DNA of 64,000 nucleotides, taken from Austropuccinia psidii (taxonomy: Eukaryota > Basidiomycota > Pucciniomycetes > Pucciniales > Sphaerophragmiaceae). Under the pieces are notes generated by a model. It was given only the letters and a program-made list of their open reading frames with translations. It made no database searches and was not told the DNA's origin. Shown one piece after another: positions 23,165-36,397 of this stretch (positions are counted from its first letter, which is position 1; each line of letters opens with the position of its first letter). A program made the translations under genes and the position numbers. The stretch is taken from assembly GCA_023105745.1 (NCBI GenBank), contig JALGQZ010000003.1, forward strand, positions 78,032,696-78,096,695. Reading direction: 5' to 3'.

Positions 23165-23923
23165 TGTCACAGGGGCTCTTCGAAGTGAAGAGGCCCTGGC
23201 ACTCAGTAAACTGGGACTCACTTATGGAGGGCTCAAAGATATGGTAAGAAAGGATACACTTAAGAGTGTTAAAGATGAATTACTAAAATAATGAATATAA
23301 GAAGCAGAAACAAAAGAATAAGAATAAAGAATAGAAGAGCCAACCACAAACAAGTCCAAGTCCACTGTTTCAACCTGTCAGAATGGAAAGAGAAGGGTTA
23401 ATAAGGATATGGCCAACCAACTCATACTGTACAGGCAAAGAGAGAAATGCAAAGAATAACTGAAAACCAAATAATTATAATACCCAAAATAAGGATAAGA
23501 ATAATCATAAAATAATAAATAAACTAAATAAATTAACTGGGGAAAGGTTCCCAGGGGGGAGAAAGAGGGGCTGGTATATGTGAGAAACACCAGCCCTGAT
23601 CCAGAGGAAGAATTTTCATGAGAGGATTGAATTATTGAATTGAGTCTGGCCAATACAGGTCCTGTACAGCTGTACAGAACCTGTACAAGAGGTGTGGTGT
23701 ATTTGAGTGATCATATAGTTTCTTACTTGTGTATTGAAACTGTATTGGGTGAATCCAACCTGTACAGGTATTGACAGGCTGTATTGATGTACCAAGCTGT
23801 ATGCATGCTTCAGAATGAAGATTGCTGAAACTGAATGCTGATGCAGATACTGGATTTGCTGATTTGAGGTGTTTGAGTGGGTGTATTGATTGATACCCTT
23901 ACCCCTGGTGAGTGGTTGTTACA
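23165..23923 (-). repeat. Element 1 3' LTR, copy II (reverse)
   Basis: 759 bp, TGTCACAGGGGC...GTTGTTACA on plus. On its right it is followed by the inverted polypurine tract (GTACCCCCCTCTT), which identifies it as a 3' LTR. The flanking five bases on the left are GTAGG; the partner duplication would be outside the window. Confidence 0.9.
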
Positions 23924-24561
23924 GTACCCCCCTCTTGAAACTGGTGGGTTCCAGAACACCATAATACCCTGCCACTGTTGAGTGGCATCTCAATATCCCC
24001 ACATTTTTTCAAAAACTTTTCCTCTTGAACATTATCCTGAAAATCCTTCTTCAATTCTTCTCTGTCAAATTATCTTGATTCCCCCCTTCTTTCAAGTTTT
24101 GAGTAAGTATTCCACTTCATAATATGCTTTTTTCTTTCTTCTGATTGAGTCAATCTTGCCCTTGAGTTATGGCCTTGGTATATATCCCAAAATGATGGCC
24201 ACTGAGCTCTTGTGCTCAAAAAATGATGCCCAATGAGTATATGAAGTGTACTCATGGGGAAAGGCTTGATCCAAATGAAATCTTGAAAAATTGCCTCCAA
24301 GGGGTCTTGTCCCCATTTTCCATGGAGCGAGCTCAAACAGCCCTCAAAAATGTTTTTGGGCTGTGGCCTCTTCCCTGATGAATCTTGATGAACCTTGATT
24401 TTCTGGCCTTTTGGGCCTTTTTGGGGTTTTGGTGATTTTTGATGATTTTGTGAGCTATGGCCATTTTTGGCCATTTTGGGTCCTTGGAGTCCTACGGTCT
24501 GTGGGCCGTGGGGGCTATTGGAGGCCCCCACGACCAAAATGGAGCCCCTGGGCCCAATTTT
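23924..24561 (-). other. Element 1 3' region of copy II, up to the giant transposon
   Basis: Reverse complement of 20845-21530 of copy I, diverged. It ends with the TTT target duplication (24559-24561). No coding sequence is supported. Confidence 0.8.
24559..24561. other. Target-site duplication TTT (left); partner at 45623-45625
   Basis: TTT flanks both ends of the giant transposon. The uninterrupted paralogous site in copy I has one TTT (20842-20844 on minus). Confidence 0.85.
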
Positions 24562-24607
24562 CACCAGGGCGAATCTCGTGTCAATTGTCGGCGATTGACT
24601 TCACGTC
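24562..24607. repeat. Left terminal inverted repeat of the giant transposon
   Basis: 46 bp starting CACCAGGGCGAATCTCGTG. It matches the right repeat (45577-45622) at 43 of 46 positions by eye. Confidence 0.92.
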
Positions 24608-24858
24608 AAGCAAACGTCAAGCAGGATAAAAGTCGAGCTCACGTCAAGCAAAAATCAAGCGAACGTTGAGCACACGTCCTACTCTTGTCTTACACCAAAT
24701 CCTGTGACATCCACCAATATTGGTTCCCCTGTGCCTTCAACTCAGATTCCGTACCACCTGATCATCCCGCAACCGTCCGATGGTTGGTGAAAATTACACA
24801 AGACCCGCCTGTTTGCACAAACACACATCAAAGAGGTCCTTCAGCCAGTCTTGATGTA
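24608..24858. other. Left subterminal unique segment with CGTCAAGC short repeats
   Basis: At 24601-24680 CACGTCAAGC, ACGTCAAGC and AAATCAAGCG repeat at short intervals. The rest matches copy A at 5377-5600 inverted. No gene is supported. Confidence 0.55.
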
Positions 24859-25570
24859 GGCGGGGGGTTTGACTTCACCAGGTCATCCATAAAAGGACTC
24901 CGCCTGAGCAGGATTGTCGTTTTGCAGGTGACACTGGTAGGGCCCGCTGCACAATACCGCATGTGCGGGTGTGGGTGCGTGTGCATTGGCATGTGCAGGT
25001 GCGCTTGCGTGTGCATTGGCGTGTGCGGGTGCGCTTGTGTGTGCATTGGCGCGTGCGGTGTGCGGGTGCGCAAGGGTCGCTTCCCCTTCCTACATGATGA
25101 TGGCGCAGCTAGAAATTTTGGCGGGGGGTTTGACTTCACCAGGTTGTCCATGAAAGGACTCCGCCTGAGCGGGATTGTCGTTTTGCAGGTGACACTGGTA
25201 GAGCCCGCCGCACAATACCGCGTGTGTGGGTGCGGGTGCATTGGCGTGTGCGGGTGCGCTTGCGTGTGCATTGGCATGTGCGGTGTGCGGGTGCGCAAGG
25301 GTCGCTTCCCCTTCCTACATGATGATGGCGCAGCTAGAAATTTTGGCGGGGGGTTTGACTTCACCAGGTCGTCCATGAAAGGACTCCCCCTGAGCGGGAT
25401 TGTCGTTTTGCAGGTGACACTGGTAGAGCCCGCTGCACAATACCGCGTGTGTGGGTGCGGGTGCGCTTGCGTGTGCATTGGCGTGTGCGGGTGCGCTTGC
25501 GTGTGCATTGGCGGGTGCGCAAGGGCCGCTTCCCCTTCCAACATGATGATGACGCAGTTAGAAATTTTGG
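24859..25570. repeat. Left subterminal compound minisatellite, copy B
   Basis: A higher-order unit starting GGCGGGGGGTTTGACTTCAC begins at 24859, 25120 and 25345. Inside each unit are runs of GTGTGCATTGGCGTGTGCGG-type short repeats. Copy A has only one higher-order unit with a longer simple array. ORFs spanning it on both strands are artefacts of the repeat. Confidence 0.85.
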
Positions 25571-25778
25571 ATGCTGTGAAAGGTGAGTGTGTGGGTCATT
25601 TGATCATTGAACTTGGCTTATTCACACTGTACCCAATGTCAAAATAGTAAGTTCTTTGTGGCAATGTGAAAGAATGGGCTTTGCTTGTCACAATGGCATG
25701 TCTCTGTCACTAAATTTTGAGGCAGTTATTTCACTAGCAAAATTGCTAATGAATCTGAGATATTTGCATTTCTGTAGA

Positions 25779-28700
25779 CTAAATTTCATGAAATAACGGC
25801 TTTATCATTACAAGAAATCCACATGACAGAACTTTGTTATCATACAATCCACAGTTACCTTCTATTTCTTCTTCAGATATAATCAAGTGTCCATCATCAA
25901 GACCAATAGCTTTGTAAATATTGAGATGCGGCCAATCTGGTAAGAAATTCACATCAATCTTCAAAGTTTTTAAGATCAGAAAGTTATTGTTCAGTATGCT
26001 AGATGGCTCAGAGACTTTAAAAATGCTATTAATAATACCAAATTGTCGTGAGTTGCCCCTCAGAAAAGATATCACACTGTTGCTGACATTTTTGGATTCA
26101 GTTGAAAATATATTGTTCCCAATATTAATGTTTGAAACTGGAAAATACCAAGGTGAGACAATCCTTGAAGTGAGATGACTTGTGGATTGCACGGTAGTGT
26201 CTAAGCTGATCCAATCAACTATTTCCCTTGTTGCATGAAAATTCTGTAAGTACGCAACCAGGCAATCATAATTTTCTTGGTCATGGCGGGATGGTTTGTT
26301 ATATTTATGGTCATTGAACAGGGCAGGTGGCTGTGATTCGAAAAGCTGTTTTATTTCACATGGCACGGATGGGGATTTCAGGAGAACGGAAAGGTTGGAA
26401 CATCGACAGATATGTTGAAGTAAGGTTTTATCTATATCATCTATTTAGAGTTGCAAGAAGTTAATCTTATTAAGTTCAGGTGTTTAATCAATGTGAATAT
26501 ATTGATCTTATTAATTGACGTACATATTTTGTTATTTGTTGGCATTTTTGCAAATACTCCAATCAAGCGCTCATAACCCCATGTGGCTGAGGCTTGTGCT
26601 GGGCCCCAACGTTGGAAGAGTTCGGGAATATGGTCAGCAAAATGATGATTTGGTTTACTTTTCTGTTTTGGGAACAGGAGTTGATTGGAAAGGCGGAATT
26701 TTTTCCAATGTTCAGCAAATGCAGTCGCATCTCCTATTGAAACAGTCCAACTTGTGGCAATGTTGATAGCACTAATCAAATGGAATTTATTCTTGGTTAG
26801 TTCATTTCCAAGTTCTTCTGACTGACCCATTTGCCTTTGAATGTTGGCGGATTGGTGTACATCTAATGACATCTGTTGACTGAGCATTAAAAATGGAATA
26901 TAGACCTTATATAAGAGAGCCCATTCAGTGGCTTTTAAGCTACCATGAGAGGGGGAACCCATGTTGCGAGGTACTCTTGTCCATGATGAGGGAATTATTG
27001 TCTCAGATATGATTTGTCGGAGATGCTCCAGAGCCTCACCCTTGATCTGGTGATCACTCAGTGCAGTGATATCCAATTCAGAGGGGATTTCAGAAGTGGG
27101 GATGTAATCGGCATCAAATGAAGGAATCTCCGCAGAACCACTAGATGGATGTTCTGTGTTAGGGGTGGGCATTGGGAAGTAGTTTTTTTGGGTGGAAGTA
27201 GTGGGGAGTGGCTCATTTATTATTTTTGCTGCGTCTCTTCTCAGGGAGCGGGCCTCTCTCAATGTGATTTTATCAAGAGAGCTGTTGGAGGTCATGGAAT
27301 CTGAGTCTGAACTGTTGGTGTCATTGGATTTCCTGCGGGACCTGAGGTAAATTTTTGATTTGGACTCTGGAATGCACAATTTGAAAGTTGCATGATCCTT
27401 CAAAATTCCAAGTATTAAATTATGCATTATGTCAAGATTAACCATTCTGGTGGCATCCCAATACGGAAGGTCTTCTAAAATTGAATATCACACTCCATAC
27501 TCAGAGAAAATTTCTTGTCTTTGTTGTGGGGTTGCCCGAAGCCATTTGGCAATGGTTGATTTATGATTTTGATATGAGCGTGTGTAGTGAAATTGAGGAC
27601 CAATTTCATCAATTTGAGCTTTGTGAATGGTGCAAAAATTACAAAAGTGGTTGCCTGAATGGGAAATAAATCCAGTAAGCTTGCGCATGGCAACCACATC
27701 CGCAATGGCTGTGAGAATGGCAACACGGATAAAGGATCCTGAAGGACCTGTTGAGGTGGGTGAAAAATGGTAACCTTGCCATAGCTCTTTGAGCTCGTTG
27801 ATGAGTGGCATTAATAAATAATTCAATTGAAGGGAAGTTGGCTCCTTTGGACCAGGGATGATTCCTGCAACATAGACATTCTCTGGCTTCATTCTTTCAC
27901 TTGGGGGGAGATTAAGACAAATAAGCATGATAGGTCCAATGCTGGCCAACCGGGTGGACTTTCCATGTGCATTAAACCAGTCCACATAAATGGAGAAGGC
28001 CAATGCACCAGGAATGGACATGAATGGGGGGTCATGGATATTTCTAGTGCCAGTGAAGCGTCTCCAGACCAATCCATCCCAGACGTCACATTTTGGGGAA
28101 TCTTCGGGAGTTTGGGATTGTTGATGTTGATGCAGAATGTCCATAATTCCAGCCCGCTGGAGAAATCTGGCAAGCCAATTTTTGAATTGTTGATAAATGA
28201 AATGTTTTGTTGGTATAAATTTTTGCTTCATGTTGGTGGTGTTTTGGGTGTGGGCTTCAAATGAATAGATGAATTTGCCTAATGATTGTGTGCAAGGGGG
28301 ATCATGATCATTTGGGTCATTATGGCGTTGACAGTGGGGTTGGTCAGTTGTGACTGATTCAGTAACGCCATTAAGAGAGAAACATTGAGGACAACATATA
28401 TAGTTTTGAATCACTGGCTCCAATTGGAGATGTTCAAATATGGTACTCAGATCTTGAGGTATATGGAATGCAGGAATGGGGGGACCACCGGAGCTTGAGA
28501 TGCTGGACTTGATCAGCAGGTTTAGGGCGGGGTTGAGAATGCGTGAAGCCCGGCGGGGTATATGATACCTTAATGATAGAATGGCAGATATTATCATTCC
28601 AAGGTCTTGTGGAGGAAGGGTTTGACTGCTGCTGTATGGTTTCTGTGCAGTTGAATTGAGAACCGCTGGAGTTGAGAAAGTGCTTTGGGTCAAACGTGAA

Positions 28701-28939
28701 TAATCAGCTGGGAAGATTTGATCCAATAGAATTTGTGGGCACCCAGATCCTGATGCAGAAGTAGGGATGTTTGGAAGAGATTTGGGTGCAATGGTTGATT
28801 TGAGCTTTTTAATGTGCTGTTTATATTGGAAAGGTGTGAAGGCAACTCCAGGCCTATCACCCTCAGGGGAAGAGTGTGTTTGAGCTGAGCAGTGTTGACA
28901 CATGCATATACGCATTGAGGAATAGCGGCGGGTTGTCAT
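25779..28939 (-). pseudogene. Tnp2-like (Plavaka-type) CACTA transposase, copy B, one nonsense codon
   Basis: Exon 1 (28939-26524) and exon 2 (26440-25779) join across a GTACGT...ATAG intron to give 1025 codons with a single in-frame TGA at 27488-27490; copy A has CGA there. Features are an N-terminal CMCQHC, CCPQC near residue 180, the Transposase_21-like region (VDWFNAHGK, IIPGPKEP) around 320-370, likely catalytic Asp in AIADVV (about 414), Asp in LDIMHN (about 503) and Glu in WGYER (about 790), and the zinc-like CNFC. Assignment to Tnp2/Transposase_21 rests on these motifs and is supported by the CACC ends and 3-bp duplication. Otherwise the frame is intact, so it is a recently inactivated gene. 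Confidence 0.88.
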
Positions 28940-29890
28940 TGTTGCAGAAATTGGGAGTACAGTTGGTTTGTGTATAAATATCTATGGCTGATGTGAAAGT
29001 GTTTAGGAGTGTTATTAATTGGCAAAAAAATTGAGTGATTCTTTATGAAGGGGGAGATGATTTGAGCCAGCTGGGAGTTTTATCCCATTTGTAATGGTGT
29101 GTGCGCTGCAGCTGATAGAGTGTAACATGTCTCATCTGGATGGCGGAATTGGTTAGGAGTTTAATGGGGTAAAATGCCATGCAGCTCAATGCTCATACAT
29201 ATTCTATTTTATTTACACATGGCGATACTGCGGTTTTGACCCTTGAGGGGCGTTGCAATAGGGATGTGTCAGCATTGATTTGAGGGGATTGACATTCAAA
29301 CCATGTACGCTGGCACGCCATCGTACATGGCTTAAACCTTATTACAGACATAACGATATAACTCTATTACATAAGGGGTTGGAGTGCAGCTGAAGTCTTG
29401 GTATTTGGTTTGAGTGCAGCAGGCTTTTAATCGGTTGGAATGTGATTTGGATTCTCTTGCCTTTCTTGAAAAGGTGATGTCTCTTTTGTGGGTAAATCCT
29501 TCATGAATATACCCCTTTACAGATGTACAATGCTGTGGAATTTCAATGCGTATATTGGCAGTTTGGATAATTCACAAAATGTGACAATGGGGAGGCGGAA
29601 ATGTTACCTAACATGATTACTTATGGATGATGGGTCCCCTTTGAGATCAAGGGAATATTACATTATATGGTGGTAGGCCGTGCAGGGTGGTTTCCGTCCA
29701 AAGCGGAGGAGCTCAAGAGGAGGCAGGGAGGATTCTCCTAAAAAGAGGCTTATTGGACTTTCACGCAACACTTAGTTCCAACTATTCATAGAATTTCTCT
29801 ATTCTAAATTTCATCTCATATCACTCTATTTTATCATAATACTGAGGTGTTTTATCTAGTTAAAAATATTACTGTACTTCTTCGGCCCTT
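28940..29890. promoter_or_regulatory. Divergent intergenic/promoter region, copy B
   Basis: 951 bp lie between the start codons of the transposase (minus) and the partner gene (plus). The region is conserved with 697-1656 of copy A, including the palindrome at 29302-29329. No ORF is supported. Confidence 0.6.
29302..29329. promoter_or_regulatory. 28-bp imperfect palindrome (family P, member 2)
   Basis: Arms CATGTACGCTGGCAC and GCCATCGTACATG, identical to the reverse complement of member 1 in copy A. It lies in the divergent promoter. Confidence 0.7.
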
Positions 29891-31951
29891 ATGTCATCTT
29901 CCAAGTCACATCAATCCCGTTCAGGTTCTGTTCATGACTCAGATAGTGAATCTAGCATAGAATATGTTCAAACACAATCACCATTGAGTCCCAACATTCC
30001 TCTCACAACCCCTATCGCATCCTCAATGAATGTATCAGGTCTTAACATTGATGTGGGAAATCCGAAGGCTCCAACTTCCAGCACTTGGGTGATCCCAAAT
30101 ATTTCTGTCACTCCAACTCCCCCGAACCCCACTAATACACAAATGCATGTGTCTGAGGGGCCGGAAGGCACACCTCAAATCTCATCAAACGCTAATCCCC
30201 AATCAAAATTTCCATGTGAGTTCCTCCTTAACCCCAGTCGGAATCCAGTCGCATCCCAGGATCCCTTTGGACGAAGTCAACAGCCAACCCTCAATATTCC
30301 ATCAGGATCTCAGGCTCATGTGGGAAATGAAAGGCGCGTTGATGGCGGGCGATGAAAAAGACCTTTGGAAAATGTAACTTGGAGCGGTCTGTCGGAGGGA
30401 AATCCAGGATTGACGCTTCATCAAAGTAAGTCATTTGAATTTTGGAGTATAACATTTGTCACAATTTGATATTTTTGTTTCATGGGTTAGATATGGCACC
30501 TAAAGGCAAGTCAGTCCGATCTCAGGAGCCAATTGAAGATTGTGAGGATGACCAGTCTTCATTAATGTTTTGATGTGTTAACTGATTATTTGCATGGCAG
30601 GGGATGAACTTTATGCGTCTTCACCTCTGGTCCATAAAGAGAAAGTCACTGGACGTCATCATCCATATGCCTCCAAACCAAGAACGGGTCATGCCAGTTC
30701 ATCAAGAGAAAGAATTGTGGATGATGAGGATGCGAACATGTCTCTGACTCAAAGTGAAAGAAATGATGAACCAAGGAGGGACGATTTCACGGCGCATGAG
30801 CAAGGCACTCAATCAAATAGTGAGTTCACCCATCCTCAGCTGGGCCTTGCCCAGAGTATGCTTGAACAATCCGAGGTCAGACAGCAAAGGAACCAGGCCC
30901 GCAAAGCTCACAATGTGGCGAAACGTGCAAGCCAGAAGGAGCAACAAAAATGGCTGAAGGCAGAACTTCCAGAGAATGTCCATGGAATGAAATCAGCAGT
31001 ACAGGCACATTGCCTGTTCCTACTCAAAGTTAGGGATAAGGATTTTTCCTCACTACCAGCACCACCCAGCATAGAAGAGTGTGAAATTGCAATTCAAGTG
31101 GCTGGTCATCTCGGATATGTCCCCGAGGATGTTTTCAATGAGCCATCAACACAGGTTCAGTCTCAGGGTTTCCAAAGCTACTGCGAAAATGAGCTCCACA
31201 AGCTAGGACTAAAGCGGTTCACTTGGGACTGGGAGAGCTCATGGCAACATCCGTTCAATGAGCTGATGTCTATGGTGTTTTACCGTACATTCCGTCTTGC
31301 ACTGGTCAGCACTGAGTATCATCATTACTGTTGGAACAAGGATCATAATAACCATGGGGTCGTGGCGGCTTTAATGGAGCGATATTTCACTTATTTGAAA
31401 AGAGAATGGAAGTCTATTCAAAAGGATGCCGAGTATTTGGTTAAAAAGAAGGAGAATCAAAAGCTTGCGAAGATTTGTCAAAGGGTTAGTTAATGTATCT
31501 CTTCTTCATTGTGAGCAAAGACTGATGATGATCTACTTCATTATGTACAGACCTGTGAGCGCCGTCGTGAATGGTGTGATACGGCTAATTTTCCCATTCT
31601 AGCATCACAATTCAATGACCCTCGAGTATGTTCAGATACTGAGGAGGTACTGGAAAATGGCCATCAAGTTTACCGCAAAGTGGGATTAGGCTGGCGCTCC
31701 CAGTTATTTAATGAATTGGTATTAAAAATTGATCGAGACATAGAGTTTTGTAATCGCATTAAAAAAAGGGTAAAAAAACTATTGATAGATTGCCAGAATT
31801 ACGATTGACAGATGATGGTGATATTCCGGAAGGCTTATCATTTCAGGTATTTGATCAAGATTGGCTCAAAGGCTGTAGTAAGATGCAGACTAGCGCCCTC
31901 AAAATACTTGACATGCCAGTTATTAGGCCGAATGGTGATGCTCTGCAATAG
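29891..31951 (+). pseudogene. Partner gene of the transposase, copy B (all exons, broken)
   Basis: Exons are 29891-30425, 30491-30541, 30601-31484 and 31551-31951. Introns are GT-AG except that the second donor is degraded (GTGAGG; copy A has GTGAGT). The N-terminus is Ser/Pro-rich. The middle has a basic stretch (KAHNVAKRASQKEQQKW) and an aromatic-rich segment (WDWESSWQHPFNE). The C-terminus contains RLPELRLTDDG, a kind of ending I associate with second proteins of basidiomycete Tnp2 elements. Breaks are a TGA at 30353-30355 (CGA in copy A) and a frameshift in the A-runs at 31761-31778. The function is not known. Confidence 0.7.
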
Positions 31952-32329
31952 CTTAGTAATATAAATGTATAGCACCGTTACAAATTAACATTTTGTGAAT
32001 TATTTGTCCAGGTGTAATAAAATCTGATTATTATCTCTTAAGGATGCAACAACTTGCTAAATACGTTAGAATATAGACAATATGAATTGAAATGTATCAC
32101 CGTCTCCCTTAGCAATAAAACTCTATTGCTCATTTTCATTGAGGAAATATTGAAGAAGTTTGATCCAGCTCATGGTGTTCATAATTGTGGACCTGTGCCA
32201 GAGTCAACAGGGGTTATCAACTTTGTCAATCACAAATTATATAATATCAGTAAGGCTCACGCAGTTAATGATTTTCCTTTTCTTGGACCTATTGGTGATT
32301 GGAATATGGCATTCCCATAAGGAAGGATT
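31952..32329. other. Gap between the partner gene and the SNF2 gene (convergent 3' ends)
   Basis: Two genes converge here. An 88-codon plus-strand ORF (32054-32320) has no recognisable motif and no partner copy for comparison, so it is not called. Confidence 0.4.
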
Positions 32330-34672
32330 TCAGAATAGTAATACAATCAAGTGAAAGATGAGCTTGAAAGGTACCTTCAGCATGTTGACCTCAACTGAAT
32401 GAGGAGTGATATAGTGGATGACCTGTACAGGTCGTTGTTGGCCAATACAATGTAGACGATCAACAGCCTGAGCCTCAATGGCTGGGTTCCAATTGGGCTC
32501 CTGGAAATGTGGATGTCAGGGTCCGAAAATCAGGGGAGAATTTTGGGGGGAAACTCACCATTAAATAGACTATATTAGCACAAGTTATATTGAGGCCAGT
32601 TCCAGCCGCGGCAATGGATGCAATGAGTACTTCACATTCAGGATTATTGAAGAAATTCTCAAGCGCCTTGTCCTGCGCTCGTGGTGTATTTGTTCCATCA
32701 ATTTGTGCTGAAAGGATAGAGTGATGGGCAAGAGCAATCCCAATTCTACAATATAAAAAAGTCAGATGGAGTCAATTGGTAATGGATGCATATTAGAATT
32801 AACGCACAAATCTAGAAATTGGGTCCATTGGGTATAAACAACCGATTTGGTTGGACCACACCTTGTTTGTTTGTTCTTCATTAAGCTTTGTAGGAGGTGT
32901 GAAATTTTACTACTCATCATGCATGTTTCCACATCCACAATAGTTCGTGTGATTGTTGGCAAGTTATCCTGAGTGCTCCTGCCCTCGGGGTCTTCCAACT
33001 CCGCCTCTGCAATTGTGTTAAGCATGATGTGATGGTTACAACATATTCGCAGCTTATTAATATTTCTGAAAAAATCTTCTGGTCCTTTGCTTTTGGATGA
33101 TAGGAATTCTTCATATAATGTGGAATATTCTTGCTGCATGGTCGGGTTGAGTGGGAGCAGCTCATAAAGATGGCTAATAGTGGGGAGGGATTCGAGATGT
33201 GTGGTTTTGGTGCGGCGGAAACTTAAATGCCGCAATGCCAAATGCAAAACATCATTGCAACCTTTCGAAAGACTACTCAGGATGAATGGTGACCAGTTAT
33301 CTTGATCGGCGCACTGTGGTTGAGTGATGAATGATATTATGCCCAAAAGGTCATAAATGGTGTTGTGAATAGGTGTGCCCATTAAGCATATTCGACGGGA
33401 TGAAAGGAGGCTATTAATGGCACGGTGAGTGGCAGTGTATTGAGAGCAAATATAGCTATAAGAGGGGGCAAGGGTTATTGGATATAAAAGGTAATTTGAA
33501 TCATTTAAGACCAGAGACTCACTGTGCTTCATCCAAAATTATACAATGCCAATTGATTTGAAAAATTAATGATGTAGAGGTATTGGTTTGCTTAAAATCT
33601 TGGGTGATAGTATTGTAAGAAGTGATGATGATATCATATTTTAAGATGTCGTCTTTGGATGATGAGTGACGAGTGGGACCATGGTAGATTTTGGAATGCA
33701 GCGCTCCAGCCTGAGCATTCTTGGATATTTCTGATTGCCAGTTGGTAATTAAGCGAGGGGGACAGATGATCATGGTGGGCGTGGAGCGATGGGGGTTTGC
33801 AATCATCCGCTCCTTGGAGGTACCAATTAGAGCAATGGCCTGAATGGTTTTACCTAATCCCATATCATCCGCGAGCAGTCCTCCAAGAGGGGTATTGGTC
33901 GAAAGGGTTTCAAATGAGCTAACGACCTTGTTTGTAATGATGTGCCTGGCATTGAAAGTGGATCCTGGGGGTGAGGTGGCCCAAAGGTTACGGGCTGATT
34001 GGCCATTGGGGATTTCTCGATCCCAGAGAAACGCTAGTCCGGTCTTTTGATGAGGGAGGAGGGGGGTTTGAATAATGGCATGGGGAGGTCTGATCCACTG
34101 GGTAATTGTATCAGTTCTTGCTTGGAAATCAATGATGAAACAGCAGGATATGAAGCAGGCGTCGAGTTTGAAGCGGGAAATGTCGGAGTAAAGAGTTGAC
34201 ATTGACAATGAGTAGTACAGTCATATTCTTTGGGCATTTTAAGCTTGAAATCTTGTGTTCGAAAGCTTTCCATTATGAACAAAATGTTTGGATACCATGT
34301 GAAGAACATCAATGTTAGATTGGGTTTCTGAGATGAGGAGGGATCATTTGCATCAGTCATAAATACTCCCTCAACAAATAATATTTGAGTAGGATTGGTT
34401 TGGCAATTTTCAATCCATGCCCCACCAGGACCACAGTGCATGAACGTTTTTGGTGCCCCAAGGAATGGTATCAACGTTTGGGAAAGGGTTCCCGGGAGAG
34501 AGCCAATAGAATGCTGGTGATTGGGGAGATATACAAATATGTTGTGTTGATTGTGCCATAGGATAATCCAAGAACCTAAGTGGGAATTCTCAGGCTTTAA
34601 GGTTATATCACTATTTATTTGAATACGAATATTAATCATCCCAATGCAAAGTGGTTGTGAAGGGGTTGACAT
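32330..34672 (-). pseudogene. SNF2-family helicase-like ATPase, decayed
   Basis: From the ATG at 34672, an N-terminal region of about 200 residues precedes the ATPase. Visible motifs are LLPHQKTGLAF, motif I LADDMGLGKT, motif II DEAH (formed across the 33456-33522 intron), motif III LMGTP, RICCNHH, and, after introns 32746-32807 and 32501-32558, motif V AAAGTGLN and motif VI QAVDRLHCIGQ. The canonical HRIGQ arginine is Cys here (TGT), fitting CGT to TGT decay. The N-terminal and ATPase frames disagree around 34034-34208, so an indel or missed intron lies there. No RING finger is seen. Such ATPases remodel chromatin or translocate on DNA in the nucleus. Placement inside the transposon makes it cargo or an accessory protein. 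Confidence 0.82.
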
Positions 34673-36397
34673 GATGGCTATGTTAAATTATTTGGGGACA
34701 GTTGGAAATTATATGATTGGGAAGGGTTAGCTAAAGGGAATGAAGAGGAATAAGCGTAGGTGGGGAACTTATATGAGTGGCAGCAACAGGCCAAAAGGGG
34801 GATGACCTGTGGTTACGTGCATGGTCTTGATGGGGGTGGGCGTCTTGGGCTGACAATTTTCATATCCAATTTGGGGCATATATCAAGGCAAGGTGGCCAA
34901 AATATGGGTGCACCGATATTTTGCTGGATCTGCAGCAAGGTACAAAACCTTTGGTGGAACAAGGTTGACATTAGCATATCCAAAATTGGGTGGGTTGGAG
35001 CAAGTTATTGTGGAGGGCATATCAGAGGCATGCAGTCATGTTCGCTGGTGTGACAGCGAACAATGAGCGTATCATCCCCAGGTTAATTTTCGCACAGGGA
35101 CCTACTGGGCAATGTTGGCGGTTTCAAAGGGCAAACTCACTGTAGAGATGTGTGTGTGTGGGCGGGTAAGATATGTTCGGTGGCACGCCACCAAACATGA
35201 CTTTGGTTTTGCGTGAAGTTTTTTGATGACTGATTCCAACTAGGCTTCAGGGGGGGAAATGTGGCATGATCAAACGGGGCACCGACCGTGAGGCATGATC
35301 CACATCTACATTCACCCCTATTGCGTTTGAGGAGGCTACTATTCCCCAGAGATTGGGATCACGGTCTTTGCCTCACGCGTGAACAAAACTCCGGAGAAAG
35401 AGGCCACCCACCCAAGGGAATTTCTGGCTGCAAGCCAGGTGCCACAACTTGGGCGGGGCATGTGAGAACGTGAAGAAAATAACCCGTGGTGGGAGATACC
35501 CACGCAAACATAACCAGCCTCAGCAATCATAGGCTGGGATTATTCTGATGTGGATGAGGCTGATGCAAATCCACACTGATTGGCCTCAGGTTTCCACGCG
35601 CGAGCAGGTGAGCGTCTGCAGTCAAGCTGACCACCCGACCAAGAAACTAGCCGGTCGGAACACTGGCAGTAAAATGTCTTCGAGGCGTGTGAAAGTTGCC
35701 TGTGTATGACCTGTTGGGGGGTGCGTATGAAAGCGTGTGGCTGCCCAACAATGAGCACGCGCAATGAACAAGCAGGGCCAGTCATTGTTGGCCCTGACAA
35801 TGGCACCGGAGTGAATCCACTGTTTGTGTATTACCCAAATAATAAGTCATCCCATTATGACTCACTTTCATTAACTCGGATTACACCCGCGTCTATGCCA
35901 TTGTTAGGCAGAGCTCTGCAAAAAGGTGCACCAAAGGGATGCAGTTGAGATATATGACTCAATGGCTTGACGTGATTTTCATGTTACATTGCTGAACAGC
36001 TTTTGCTCTGCCCCGCAGCATACATTTACACAGGTGTACTGCGTACTACAGTGTTGGCTGTACAGATCAGGAAGGTGTTATACTACTTGAGCCTGCATGC
36101 ATATAGCGAATGTGCATGCACCTTCCGATCGTTGGCATATACGTAGCTCATGTGCCACATGCTCAGCATTGCGTTTCACCCGATTTGCACACGCAAGCTG
36201 AGAATATCATGGTCAAAAGCACCGTGTGAAAGTGCTCAGTAAAGCCATGGAATGAACTATTTTTGCAATAGTTCATTGGAAGGCTCAGTTTGGAGCACTT
36301 CACCAAAGCGTGTGAAATGTTGCAGCTGGCTGAAATGTCACCCAATGCTGTGCCAAATGCTCAGATTGTGGGAATACAAAAACGACTGAGCAATGGC
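34673..36397. other. Intergenic DNA inside the giant transposon, no supported gene
   Basis: About 1.7 kb upstream of the SNF2 gene. Short ORFs on both strands lack motifs and repeats of coding type. A palindrome of family P lies at 35173-35198. GCTCAGCA/TGAGCA-type short motifs accumulate from about 36150. Confidence 0.5.
35173..35198. promoter_or_regulatory. 26-bp palindrome (family P, member 3)
   Basis: ATGTTCGGTGGCA pairs with CGCCACCAAACAT with few mismatches. It lies about 500 bp upstream of the SNF2 start codon. Confidence 0.65.

Noticed and set aside
24685..25647. 320-codon ORF on plus and 238-codon ORF on minus
   Set aside because: Overlapping frames in the compound minisatellite at the transposon end, with no conserved counterpart in copy A.
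25779..28939. KDZ (Kyakuja/Dileera/Zisupton) transposase
   Set aside because: The motifs (LDIMHN, IIPGPKEP, WGYER) fit Tnp2/Transposase_21 instead, and the ends and 3-bp duplication fit CACTA.
32054..32320. 88-codon plus-strand ORF between partner and SNF2 genes
   Set aside because: No motif, no second copy, and it overlaps the antisense end of the SNF2 gene; not enough support.
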